Positions 18,581 to 27,400 of a DNA stretch of 64,000 nt are shown here, piece after piece; the first letter of the stretch is position 1; every line of letters begins with the position of its first letter. The notes below the pieces were generated by a model. The model was not told where the DNA came from and searched no databases. It saw only the letters and a program-made list of their open reading frames with translations. Source of the DNA: Candidatus Poribacteria bacterium. GTDB lineage: Bacteria > Poribacteria > WGA-4E > WGA-3G. A program made the translations under genes and the position numbers. The stretch spans positions 1-64,000 of the forward strand of contig JAJDTM010000021.1 in assembly GCA_022827185.1 (NCBI GenBank). The letters are read 5' to 3'.

Positions 18581-19636
18581 CTATTCCTCCGATGGATGAA
18601 TTAAGACTTTTGCGTAAAACTCACTTTTATCTCGCATCTTATGCAACATATTGGAACTATCTGCTAATGGAACCTTATGTGTTATGAGAGGCGTGAGCGT
18701 TAACATACCGGAAGCCATCGCTTGAAGTACAGTTCGCCAATCGTCGTCGTTGCCAGCGGCACTATAATCGGAATTCCACGTTCCGAAAATGCTCACCTCA
18801 CGTCGCATTAATTGCGATATAAGCACCGCAGGTAAGGTTACATCTGCATCGGGATTACCAAGTAACACGACGCTCCCACCGCGTCCGACACTCTCAAGCG
18901 CATTCAGGTAAGTAGCAGGAACTCCCGCAGCCTCAATACAGACATGCGCGCCCTTTCCGTCAGTAGACGCATTCACAACCTCAACAGGTTTTTCAGTCGT
19001 AGTGTTAAACACTGCGTCAAAGCCGAGTTGTTTCGCCAGTTCCAGTTTCTCCGCAACAATATCAAAGAGAAACACTGTTGTCGCGCCCATTATTCTTGCC
19101 CACTGTGCTGTCATCAATCCGATGGGACCTGCACCAAAAATAGCAACAGTTTTTCCAGCAAGCGATGTTTGTGCGCGACGGACTGCGTGTAGTGCAACCG
19201 CAGCCGGTTCTGTCATCGCTGCTTCTTCGAGTGTCACACCTTGCGGGACACGGATCAAATTTGCTTTCGGTGCGACGACATACTCAGCAAAAGCACCATC
19301 GCTGCGTGAACCGAGATAATCATAATCGTGGCATTGGACATACTTCCCCTGTTCACACGCCGAACAGGTACCACACCAGAGCAGTGGAAACACGACGACA
19401 GGGTCCCCTGGGGTAAAACCGTCAACGCCAGGACCGCATGCATCAACAATGCCAGCAAATTCGTGTCCGCAAACCGTGGGGAAACTATAAGTACCTTTGA
19501 CGAAAATTCTCGGAATATCGGAACCGCAGACACCACAAAATCCGATTCGGACGCGTACGTTCCCTTCAGCGAGATCTGGCACCGGAATCTGCTCTAACCG
19601 TAAATCTCCAACCCCGTGAAGGACAAGTGCTTCCAT
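18581..19636 (-). CDS. Zinc-dependent medium-chain dehydrogenase (galactitol-1-phosphate dehydrogenase-like)
   Basis: 351 residues from ATG 19636 (MEALVLHGVGDLRLEQIPVPD). Catalytic zinc motif CGVCGSDIPRIF with VCGHEFAG, structural zinc motif CGTCSACEQGKYVQC, and NAD fold VAIFGAGPIGLMTAQWARIMGA. The frame is open upstream to 19675, but those 13 codons overlap an A-rich leader, and MEALVLHG is the family start. It is similar in plan but not closely similar in sequence to the adjacent gene at 17508. Galactitol/sorbitol-type substrates are likely; not provable here. Confidence 0.88.
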   Translation of the reverse strand: MEALVLHGVGDLRLEQIPVPDLAEGNVRVRIGFCGVCGSDIPRIFVKGTYSFPTVCGHEFAGIVDACGPGVDGFTPGDPVVVFPLLWCGTCSACEQGKYVQCHDYDYLGSRSDGAFAEYVVAPKANLIRVPQGVTLEEAAMTEPAAVALHAVRRAQTSLAGKTVAIFGAGPIGLMTAQWARIMGATTVFLFDIVAEKLELAKQLGFDAVFNTTTEKPVEVVNASTDGKGAHVCIEAAGVPATYLNALESVGRGGSVVLLGNPDADVTLPAVLISQLMRREVSIFGTWNSDYSAAGNDDDWRTVLQAMASGMLTLTPLITHKVPLADSSNMLHKMRDKSEFYAKVLIHPSEE

Positions 19637-19689
19637 ATTTTTAAGAGTTTTGACCAACAACTCGCGCCTTAGCAAAAGTATCTGTAGAC

Positions 19690-19790
19690 GAGTTGTTGAT
19701 CAAAGTTATCAGTTGCCAGTTAAAGAGAGGTTTTGACGCATCAGTGTCCTCTTTTAACTAACCAACATCCGATAACCGGTAACTATCGTT
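19690..19790. repeat. Inverted CAGTTGCCAGTT / AACTAACC..GATAACC repeat overlapping rpe 3' end
   Basis: Left arm TTATCAGTTGCCAGTTAAAGAG (19707-19728) and right arm CTCTTTTAACTAACC...CGATAACCGGTAACT (19751-19787) are inverted around a short spacer. The right arm encodes the last codons of rpe, giving its C-terminus the tail DSYRLSDVG. Confidence 0.55.
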
Positions 19791-20501
19791 TTTTCTCGTT
19801 GTGAGTCCGAGCGTAATAGCCTGTTGAATCCGTTGAACGTTCTCAAGCCTTGATCCCGATCTTTGGAAAACGCTACTCGTTCCTCCGACCAAGATATCCG
19901 CGCCAGCGGAAACCATTTTCGGGATATTTTCAAAACTCACGTTGCCATCCACTTCAATCGGTAGATCAACGGCGCGCTCATGTAAAAAAGCACGACACTC
20001 CGCAATTTTTCGGAGGGTCGCTGGGACCATCTTCTGCCCCGCAAATCCAGGATTTACCGTCATAACCAGCACAAAATCGAGCCGGTCCAGGACATAATCC
20101 AATGCAGAGAGTGGGGTTGCGGGGTTGAGTGCTGCGCCTGCCTTGATGCCGTGCGCTTGAATGAGAGATAACGTTCTATCAAGATGCGTTGCTGATTCAA
20201 CGTGAACAGCGATCTGCTGGACACCTATCTCTGCGACTGCGTCCACAAAGAAATCGTTGTTTTCCACCATGAGGTGAACATCAAAAACACAGTCTGTTTT
20301 CGGACGTAATTGTTCAATAAGCGCAAGCCCAATCGGCATATTCGGGACGAAATGTGCGTCCATCAAGTCGAAATGGAGCATATTAATCCCAGCAGCCTCT
20401 AATTCCTGAACATCGGTTTCTAAGTTGCATAAATCCGCGCACATCACTGATGGCGCGATGTGGATGTGTGGCTCTGAAGATGCCGTATTTGGCGTAGACA
20501 A
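19758..20501 (-). CDS. rpe: Ribulose-phosphate 3-epimerase
   Basis: 247 residues. It interconverts ribulose-5-phosphate and xylulose-5-phosphate in the pentose phosphate pathway. Motifs: IAPSVMCADLCNLETDV, MLHFDLMDAHFVPNMPIG (metal His and Asp), VHLMVEN, VLVMTVNPGFAGQKM and IEVDGNVSFENI, then ADILVGGTSSVFQ. The start is a TTG at 20501 with GGAAG about 8 nt before it; no ATG lies between it and the conserved first strand. The final ~10 residues come from an intergenic repeat. It clusters with polyol dehydrogenases. Confidence 0.94.
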   Translation of the reverse strand: MSTPNTASSEPHIHIAPSVMCADLCNLETDVQELEAAGINMLHFDLMDAHFVPNMPIGLALIEQLRPKTDCVFDVHLMVENNDFFVDAVAEIGVQQIAVHVESATHLDRTLSLIQAHGIKAGAALNPATPLSALDYVLDRLDFVLVMTVNPGFAGQKMVPATLRKIAECRAFLHERAVDLPIEVDGNVSFENIPKMVSAGADILVGGTSSVFQRSGSRLENVQRIQQAITLGLTTRKNDSYRLSDVG

Positions 20502-20604
20502 GATAGCACTTCCGTAGTATCAAAATTCCCGTGCCTATTCTAATATTAAACCTTTAATAGTATAGCATAAAACGATGAATTTGTCAAATTTTTGCATGGG
20601 CAGA

Positions 20605-21642
20605 TCAGGCGCGCGACAACACCTCGCGAAGTTGTGAGTCCAAATCTACGGGGGGTTCAAAAGGGAGGTTAATCGGTTGGTGAGAGATCGCACTTGCATA
20701 GATGCCCAAAATGGCGTTGAACTGGTGCAATGCGAGTTTTAGGTGCGTTTCGACTGGATTGGCATCATCTTCAATCCAATCGAACATCGCCTCTGTGAGA
20801 CGTGCTTGCGCAAGATCGTTATTTTCACGCCACTCATCAGGCGTTGTCTGGTGGATTTTGGTGCCCGTTTTGGAAAAGATTTCCCATCCACAGAATTCTT
20901 CAAAGAGGACATACCCCCTTTCGCAATAGGCGGCAACCCGACAGTGCTTGTAGATAGCATCGTCGTCCATAACGCGTGGCGCGGTAAAACCAGTGTTCCA
21001 AAACCCGTGGACACCGTTTTCAAAGACCACTTGGCACGATGAGGCATCCGGAGCAGGATAGGTACTGTCCAGCGACTCGGCACCACTAATAGTGCCAAAG
21101 ACCCGAACGATAGGCGAGTCCTCGTTCAAAGACATCGCCCAATCGATGATATGTGTGCCTTGGGCAGAAAGGTTCATGCCACACGAAAAATCTAAAAGAC
21201 AGATTTCTCCCAATAGACCACCCTGCACTGCCTTCCGGCAATTGATGAGTCCCGGATGCCAGCGGTATTGTTTCCCTATACCAAATTTCGTAGCAGTTCG
21301 CTGTTCTAATTCGCGCAGCAAACGCCAGTCTTCAACGCCACAAGCAATCGGTTTCTCAACGATACACGCTGGCACACCAAATTCTGATACCAGCGGCATG
21401 AGCTCTCGCCATTGATCCGGCATCGTGACAAGGTGAACAAGATCCGGTTTCTCTGTTCGGAGCATCGCCTCGGCATCGGCGTACCCCTTAATCCCGAAAG
21501 TCTCAGCGAATTTTTCGCGGCGGGCAACATTAGATCGGTTCGCACACGCGACTAACTCGCCTCGCGAAACTTGCTGATAGGCATTTGCATGACCGTAGGC
21601 TCTACCCCCACAGCCGATGATAGCACACCGATATTTTCGCAT
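20605..21642 (-). CDS. Gfo/Idh/MocA family NAD(P)-dependent oxidoreductase
   Basis: 345 residues from ATG 21642 (MRKYRCAIIGCGGRAYGHANAY). It has an N-terminal Rossmann fold with GCGGRAYG, the EKP motif in CIVEKPIACG, and a C-terminal alpha/beta domain (FSCGMNLSAQGTHIIDWAMSL). Family members act on inositols, amino sugars or sugar dehydration products. The frame continues upstream to 21810, but that part runs into the end of the tnpB element, so the shorter start is chosen. The tnpB element lies 30 bp upstream and may have separated this gene from its original promoter. Confidence 0.88.
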   Translation of the reverse strand: MRKYRCAIIGCGGRAYGHANAYQQVSRGELVACANRSNVARREKFAETFGIKGYADAEAMLRTEKPDLVHLVTMPDQWRELMPLVSEFGVPACIVEKPIACGVEDWRLLRELEQRTATKFGIGKQYRWHPGLINCRKAVQGGLLGEICLLDFSCGMNLSAQGTHIIDWAMSLNEDSPIVRVFGTISGAESLDSTYPAPDASSCQVVFENGVHGFWNTGFTAPRVMDDDAIYKHCRVAAYCERGYVLFEEFCGWEIFSKTGTKIHQTTPDEWRENNDLAQARLTEAMFDWIEDDANPVETHLKLALHQFNAILGIYASAISHQPINLPFEPPVDLDSQLREVLSRA

Positions 21643-21673
21643 CGTTTGGATACCCCCAATTGATTGCAGATAG

Positions 21674-22981
21674 TCAACTACCCAAGCCTGAAGACTTGGG
21701 CTTGTTAAGAGCATCAAACAACATGAGCTGTGTTGCTCCCCGCAAACCTGCGTCTCGTGCTTCGTTCTTGTTTCTCGCTTCATCAAGGGTGGTAACCCAC
21801 CGCTCTCCACGAAAGGCAGCAGCTGCCTTAAAAAGTATGTTTAGCGCAGCGTTGTGGTCGCGGTCTAAAACCGTGCCACAAGACTGACACTTAAAAGTTC
21901 GGATCGAAAGAGAAAGTTTCTTTCCCGATTTCTGACCGCAACTTGAGCAGGTTTGCGAGGTATTCTTCGGATCGACTTGGTGGAAATGGAAACCGTCTCT
22001 TTCGGCTATGTTTCCACACCACTCAAAGAACGTTGCCCAAGATGCATCGCTGATGCTCTTGCTGAGGTGTTTGTTTTGAACCATATTGGCGGTTTTCAAA
22101 TCCTCCGCAATCAGAACGTTATTTTCATAACGATGGTAGAGTTTGTAAACGAGTTTACCGATAAAGTCTTTGCGTCTGTTGACTGTGCGCTCATGGTGTA
22201 AGGCAAGTTTGTGCTGTTGTTTCTTTCTACGGTTAGAACCCAACTTCTTACGAGAGAGGTCTTTAGAGTGTTTTCGGAGTAAGCCTTCTGCCTGACGATA
22301 CCAGCGAGGGTTATCAATCTTTTCGCCCTCCGAAGTCGTCAGATAGTGGGTTGTGCCTACATCAACGGCTATTGCGTCTGTTGGTTCAACCTTCGGCGTA
22401 TCGGGGATTTCACAGGAAATATGGGCATACCAACCGCTGGCTTTTTTCACGAGTGTGACTTCTTTCGGATCGCCTTCCAACGGGCGGTGCATGTATATTT
22501 TGACTTCGCCAAGTTTCGGCACTTTCAAGCGGTCGTGTTTCCATGTTGTCTCTCGGATAGGATTTTCACGAACGCGTATTGTCTGTTTGTCTGTATTTTT
22601 TGTTTTTCGACACACCACTTTCGGACGTTCACGGAGACTCCAGGTCAAAGAACGCACCCGCTTTTTATGGCGGGGGAAACCTTTTTTGGCATCACCGTTC
22701 TCGCAACGTTTACGGAATGCAACAAACGCTTTGTCGTTACGCCGTAAAGCGTGGTTCTGAAAATCTTGAGGCACTTCACGAAAATCATCATACTTCTCAC
22801 GAGCGGCTGTCAACTTGTCTTGCTGCTCGGAGAGCGTGACGAAACGATCTTCAGTTTCTAAGGCAACAATCCGATCGTGGCGAGCAGAGTTCTGAAGTTC
22901 ACAAAGATGGTCAAGCCACTCTAATAATGTCATTTCCTGTGTCCGTGTCGGATACACAGGGTATCTAAAGGTGCGTCTCAT
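21674..22981 (-). CDS. tnpB: RNA-guided endonuclease TnpB, copy 1
   Basis: 435 residues. It has an N-terminal helix-turn-helix and beta region (RRTFRYPVYPTRTQE). The split RuvC nuclease is intact: AIAVDVGTTHYL (first Asp), VLIAEDLKTANM (Glu), and LDRDHNAALNIL (last Asp), with the zinc knuckle CSSCGQKS..CQSCG between. TnpB uses a 3'-derived omega RNA to cut target DNA next to a TAM and helps retain the transposon. The C-terminal codons run through the right-end hairpin to the last bases of the element, so protein end and RNA scaffold overlap. The ATG lacks a ribosome site and is preceded by a structured leader. Confidence 0.92.
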   Translation of the reverse strand: MRRTFRYPVYPTRTQEMTLLEWLDHLCELQNSARHDRIVALETEDRFVTLSEQQDKLTAAREKYDDFREVPQDFQNHALRRNDKAFVAFRKRCENGDAKKGFPRHKKRVRSLTWSLRERPKVVCRKTKNTDKQTIRVRENPIRETTWKHDRLKVPKLGEVKIYMHRPLEGDPKEVTLVKKASGWYAHISCEIPDTPKVEPTDAIAVDVGTTHYLTTSEGEKIDNPRWYRQAEGLLRKHSKDLSRKKLGSNRRKKQQHKLALHHERTVNRRKDFIGKLVYKLYHRYENNVLIAEDLKTANMVQNKHLSKSISDASWATFFEWCGNIAERDGFHFHQVDPKNTSQTCSSCGQKSGKKLSLSIRTFKCQSCGTVLDRDHNAALNILFKAAAAFRGERWVTTLDEARNKNEARDAGLRGATQLMLFDALNKPKSSGLGS

Positions 22982-22991
22982 GTATATTAGG

Positions 22992-23077
22992 TATCAGGCG
23001 TTTATCCCCTGAATAGTGGGAGGAGACCAGCACATCGTCAAGCGACAATGCTATTCATGCTGGTTTCCAACCTGATA
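22992..23077 (-). ncRNA. Pseudoknotted leader RNA of tnpB copy 1
   Basis: Helices on the minus strand (plus coordinates): P1 TATCAGG 23077-23071 with CCTGATA 22998-22992; P2 ACCAGCA 23064-23058 with TGCTGGT 23032-23026 (extendable by GG/CC and an A-T pair); pseudoknot TGAATAG 23057-23051 with CTATTCA 23016-23010; P3 CATTGTC 23050-23044 with GACGATG 23039-23033, loop GCTT. P2, pseudoknot and P3 strands abut without spacer. All inner helices differ in sequence from copy 2 yet still pair. TSS is expected at about 23077, and the start codon lies 10 nt after P1. The folding is by eye. Confidence 0.6.
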
Positions 23078-23082
23078 TGGTA

Positions 23083-23111
23083 GTTATATCACAATTCCAG
23101 TCCAAAGTCAA
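23083..23111 (-). promoter_or_regulatory. Promoter of tnpB copy 1
   Basis: Minus-strand TTGACT (23111-23106) and TATAAC (23088-23083) are 17 bp apart, directly in front of the pseudoknotted leader. Confidence 0.7.
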
Positions 23112-23374
23112 ATGTTTTTTAGACGTTAGGTCTCATTCACGAGGGCGGTTTTTCCTCCCAAACCTAAAGCATTGGGATTCCAAAACCGATAATTCTCTTG
23201 ACACACCTAATCTAAAGATTCGGGGTTTCAAACATAAAGCAACTTCGGATAATACACACTATTCTATCTCAGTGCGCTGAAGATGTCAAAAGAAAAACGT
23301 GTGCAACTTTGCGAAAAATCTGCTAAAATAGAGAGAGAAATCCAATCACCGAAAAAGTATGGAGGATGCCGAAC

Positions 23375-24133
23375 ATGAAAAAACTAACTGTTTTAATGCT
23401 CCTTATGAGCATTTTTTGTTTCTTTTCGATCCGCAATGCCAGTGCTGATGCGATAGGCGTATGGCTATTTGATGAAGGAGACGGCAAAATCGTTAAAGAC
23501 TTATCTGGAAATGGACATCACGGTGAAATTATTGGCGAAGTAACATGGGCTGACGGGAAATTTGAAACCGCGCTTGAATTCGATGGTGGACACGTAAGCG
23601 TGCCGCATGAGGATATTATGAATCTCAGGCAATGGACAATGACAGCGTGGATAAAAGTCCCAAAGGTCGTCGATCCGTACCAAATTATTCTTGGCAAAGA
23701 AAGGTGGCCAAATCGAAACTATACGATGTGGATCCGTCCCGGCGTGATGACCTTCGGATTCACGCTGCCTAACGGCGCACAAGACTTACAGGTGGGCAGC
23801 AAAGAGGTCACCGATGGTAAATGGCACTTCGTCGCCGGTGTGTATGACGAGAAGAATCTCACGCCTTATGTTGATGGCGTACAATTTAATCCACGCGGTG
23901 CCGCTGGCAAACCTGCGACGAGTAACGCGCCATTGATTATTGGGGCACAAGGCCCCGATGGAAAAAATGGACCTTTGAGAGGTATCATTGATGAGGTTGC
24001 TGTCTACAATACGGCATTAGACGAAGACGAGATCGCCGAGGTGATGGAGGGTCTCGCAAAGCAATTTCAAACTGTCGAAGCGACAGGAAAACTAACAGTA
24101 ACATGGGGATATCTTAAAGACAGTCGCAGATAA
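23375..24133 (+). CDS. Secreted LamG (concanavalin-like) domain protein
   Basis: 252 residues from ATG 23375, fixed by GGAGGA at 23361-23366. A signal peptide (KKLTVLMLLMSIFCFFSIRNASA) is followed by one LamG/laminin-G-like domain: IGVWLFDEGDGKIVKDLSGNGHHGEI, then WTMTAWIKVP, DGKWHFVAGVYD, and the closing GIIDEVAVYNTALDEDEI. Such domains bind carbohydrates or mediate adhesion; the ligand is unknown. A short tail follows (VTWGYLKDSRR). It stands alone between the tnpB element and a repeat-rich gap. Confidence 0.85.
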   Translation: MKKLTVLMLLMSIFCFFSIRNASADAIGVWLFDEGDGKIVKDLSGNGHHGEIIGEVTWADGKFETALEFDGGHVSVPHEDIMNLRQWTMTAWIKVPKVVDPYQIILGKERWPNRNYTMWIRPGVMTFGFTLPNGAQDLQVGSKEVTDGKWHFVAGVYDEKNLTPYVDGVQFNPRGAAGKPATSNAPLIIGAQGPDGKNGPLRGIIDEVAVYNTALDEDEIAEVMEGLAKQFQTVEATGKLTVTWGYLKDSRR

Positions 24134-24187
24134 CCCATACATCTACAAACCACACCTGCCATCGAAAAAATATTCACGTTACAAATA

Positions 24188-24389
24188 GAACTTACGAAGC
24201 CCCACTGCAGGCGGTGTTTCAAACACCGCCTGCAGTGCGTAATATGTTCGTTATCATGGAAAGATGCGTAAGTCCTGACAAAATCTTTGTAAACATAAAG
24301 TCCCATTTTCTCGTTTCTACTCAAGATTCCGCATTATGGCATTCCCCGCCCCTTATCAGGGGACTTTAAGAGGTAATGCGTAAGTCCTA
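24188..24389. repeat. Composite of GTAAGTCCT-ended repeats (MITE-like remnants)
   Basis: GAACTTACGA at 24188-24197, TGCGTAAGTCCT at 24265-24276 and TGCGTAAGTCCTA at 24377-24389 are terminal motifs like those of the element at 5924-6053. The part CCCCTTATCAGGGGACTTTAAGAGG (24353-24375) is the reverse complement of that element's left interior. It fills most of the 322-bp gap before the SprA-like gene; no gene is seen here. Confidence 0.55.
24203..24237. terminator. Perfect 17-bp-arm hairpin downstream of the LamG gene
   Basis: Arms CACTGCAGGCGGTGTTT and its exact complement flank a single C at 24220. It lies 70 bp after the LamG stop codon. There is no T-run after it, so it is either a weak terminator or the core of the repeat it sits in. 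Confidence 0.4.
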
Positions 24390-24455
24390 TAGCAATAACG
24401 TCGTCTTACATCCACTATAGAAACCTGGCAAATATAATAACAACCGAGAATACAC

Positions 24456-27400
24456 GTGCAAAAAAATCCATTGTCGAAACTTGCAGTTCACCACTTTTTA
24501 AGATGCCTGGGGCTGCTTTTTAAAATTGGGCTTATCCTTATTATTGTTCTTTCCGCAACATCTGATATTGCAGTAAGTCGGATCGCTGAAGAAAACGACG
24601 AGACGCAAACAGAAACCATAACACCCAGCGATAATGCCACCACTCCTGATTCCGGGGATCCTAAGACACCTTCGGAAGATGGAAACTATAGTGAATTTGG
24701 GCTGTTGAACCGTAACCCATTTGATACCGGTGGTGCTCCAAAACACTTCATCTGGCAAGATGAAAAGGAGCAACCCGAAAAAGATGCCGAAGACAGCGGC
24801 ATCCAACCCTATCTTGACAGCCTCCGTAGATGGCGACACCCACCCGAATTGACAGACCTCAGTAAACTCTACAACTGGAAACCGAAACCGAAACGTGATG
24901 AAAAAGGTATCGCCCTCCCGATGGACTCGAACCTACGGATCACAGGTTTACAATCCGTAACTGTAGAGGCGAATAAAACACATTACTTCGGTAGCGGCGA
25001 CCTAAACCGATACGGCGGATATGGCTACGGAGGTGGTTACGGCGGCTATTCATCGGGGCTCGATCTCGGACTCACTTCATCTTACGGTTACGAGGGTTTC
25101 GGCTATAGTGGCGGGGGTTTTGATGATACCGGCTATGGTACCGGATACGGAGGCGGATACGGTAGCAGCTACGGAGGCGGATACGGCAGCGGATATGGTG
25201 GAGGCTATGGTGGAGGCTATGGTGGATTTGGTAGTCGTGGCATCCCGCGTTCGACAGGCTTCAACCTACGTCAGATACAGCAATTTGGGCTGCATGGTCG
25301 TGTCGGACAACGCACACATATCGCCGTGGATTATAGTGCGGGTGGCAGCAGTTTAGGCGGTGGCGGCTATGGTGGTGGCTATGGCGGTTATGGCGGCGGA
25401 TACGGTCTCGGCGGCGCGAAGGAACAAAAAATTAAAATCTGGTACGAAGGCAAACCGGACAGCATCGTAAAAACACTCTCGTTCGGAGACATCACGCTCA
25501 GTCTGCCGAACACCCGTTTTTTAAATATCAACCGAAATCTGTTTGGAGCTGAAGGTGTTTTTGAATGGAAAAACACGCGTCTTACCTCTTTCCTTTCTCG
25601 AAGTAAAGGAATACGTGAGGTGCGGACTTTCCGTGGGCAATCGCGGCGTGCCGGTGGTTATGGATACGGGACACCCGGGACGCAGATCCCCGATGCCAAT
25701 TACATCAAAAATCGGTACTACTATATCCACAAAGGGAAAGATAATTTACTACACGAAGGCTACCTACCCATCAAACAAGGGAGTGAACAAATCTTCATTG
25801 ATGATGGCGTTGTAGGCAACAATCAGGGTGGTAAACGGACGAGTCAAGGTTACTTTAACCCGCAATTTGCTGGACAGGACTACAACATTGACTACGACAC
25901 CGGTGAAATAGAATTCCTCTCCCCGATCTCCGCAAACTATACTATCGTTGTTGCCTATGAATACAGCGGTAGCGGTGGCGGCTCCGTTGGTAATAAAGAG
26001 GTCTTCGTCGATGAAAATGGAGATGGAAGAATTGACGAAGAAGGGGAAGAGATAGGTTACATAGTGATAAAGGAAAAAGGGTTTCGCGGCACGGAGGCGA
26101 CGCACGTTTATCACCTCGGCAGTCGAAATATTAATCCACGCGATTTTCAACTCACAATCCGCCGACAGGGACAGAGCGAAGCCTTCCAGACGAGTGAAGG
26201 TCTCGTCCCTTATATCGAAATCTTCGGTTTGGATCAGAACGGTGATGGCAACGTCGATGCCCAGTTCGTAGACTATGATAGGGGTTTACTGCGTTTTCCG
26301 ACGACAAACCCCTTTCAAATCACAGATCCGAACCACCCATATTACGCCTACCGCGATGCGATTAACAACAACGCTATCTATCTTGAAGGCACTTTTACAA
26401 ATGCCCAAATCTATACGTTGATCGCCGACTATACATATCAATCAGAAACATACAACGTAGGGTTGTTCGTCATCCCAAACAGTGAGAAGGTTCGGCTGAA
26501 TGGACAACTCCTGACCCGCGATACCGACTATATGATGATTTATGAGGTCGGCACCATTCGATTTTTCAGGCAGCTCGACGAATTCGACGAGATTGTTGTG
26601 GAATTTGAAAAGACCCCGTTTGGCGGTTCATCACAACAAGCCGTGATGGGGGTCTGGTTAGAGTACGCACACAAACCGAAACCTAAATCAGAGAAAGAAC
26701 AGAGTCTTGAAGATAGATTCGACCGGCTCGGCGGTATCCAATCCATGGATCCAAGCACTTTCGGTGAAGGGACAACAGATCCATTCGGTGGCGGATTACA
26801 AGGCAGAAGAGGCAGTTTTGGAGGGTTAGGAAGAAGCGGTTTCGGGGGCAGCGGTTTCGGTGGAGGTGGTCTCGGGGGTTTCGGTGGCGGCTATAGCAGC
26901 TTCGGTAGTTTGGGCGGTAGGTCCCGGAGGGGCGCGAGTTATTACGGTGGCTACGGCGGTGCGATGAATTATTTCAATCCGGTGTTCCAAAAAGGATTCA
27001 TGCTTTCAACCGGCTATATTCTGAACACCGGGCAGAAACCGGCAGAGATACCAGATGTAAACAGTGTCCCAAACCGTCTGCAAGCGTTCAATATAAACAC
27101 GAGTTTTGGAAGAGAATTCAACGTCGCCGGTATTTTCAATCTGTTGCCATTCATTAATATGAGAAACCTTGCACTTTCGCTTGACTTCAGCGGGGAAGCG
27201 GCTTATTCACATAACAATCCTAACAGCATCGGTGTCGCACTCATTGATAGCATGGAAGGCGCGAAGGAATCGACGACAGTACCGACGTTAAAATATAACT
27301 GGAAGCCGAGCAGTCCACCATACATTGCAGTGGATACGCCTGCAACTGAAGGGAATACTTACAGCATTATACCGAGCAATGAGAATAGAGCCATCTTTAA

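Larger units (their letters stand above)
21673..23196 (-). mobile_element. IS605/IS1341-type element with tnpB only, copy 1
   Basis: Boundaries come from comparison with the copy at 32781-34298. Left end (minus strand): AGAATTATCGGTTTTGG at 23196 downward, with a CCCAA-NN-CTTTAGG-TTTGGG hairpin; TCAAG precedes it as probable target/TAM. Right end: CCCAAGTCTTCAGGCTTGGG hairpin, then TAGTTGAC ending at 21673. There is no tnpA, so it would need a transposase in trans. 1524 bp. The sequence just outside the right end (TATCTGCAATCAATTG on the minus strand) would be the guide part of its omega RNA. Confidence 0.8.

Noticed and set aside
21643..21810. N-terminal extension of the Gfo/Idh/MocA gene
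   Set aside because: It runs into the tnpB element's right end; MRKYRCAIIGCGG is the normal family start.
22346..22760. Plus-strand open frames opposite tnpB copy 1, repeated opposite copy 2
   Set aside because: They are the complementary strand of conserved tnpB codons and lack start signals.
25014..25420. Short-period GGNTAYGGN repeats resembling a satellite or CRISPR-like array
   Set aside because: The period follows codons and encodes Gly/Tyr-rich protein in the frame of the SprA-like gene; no spacer-repeat structure.
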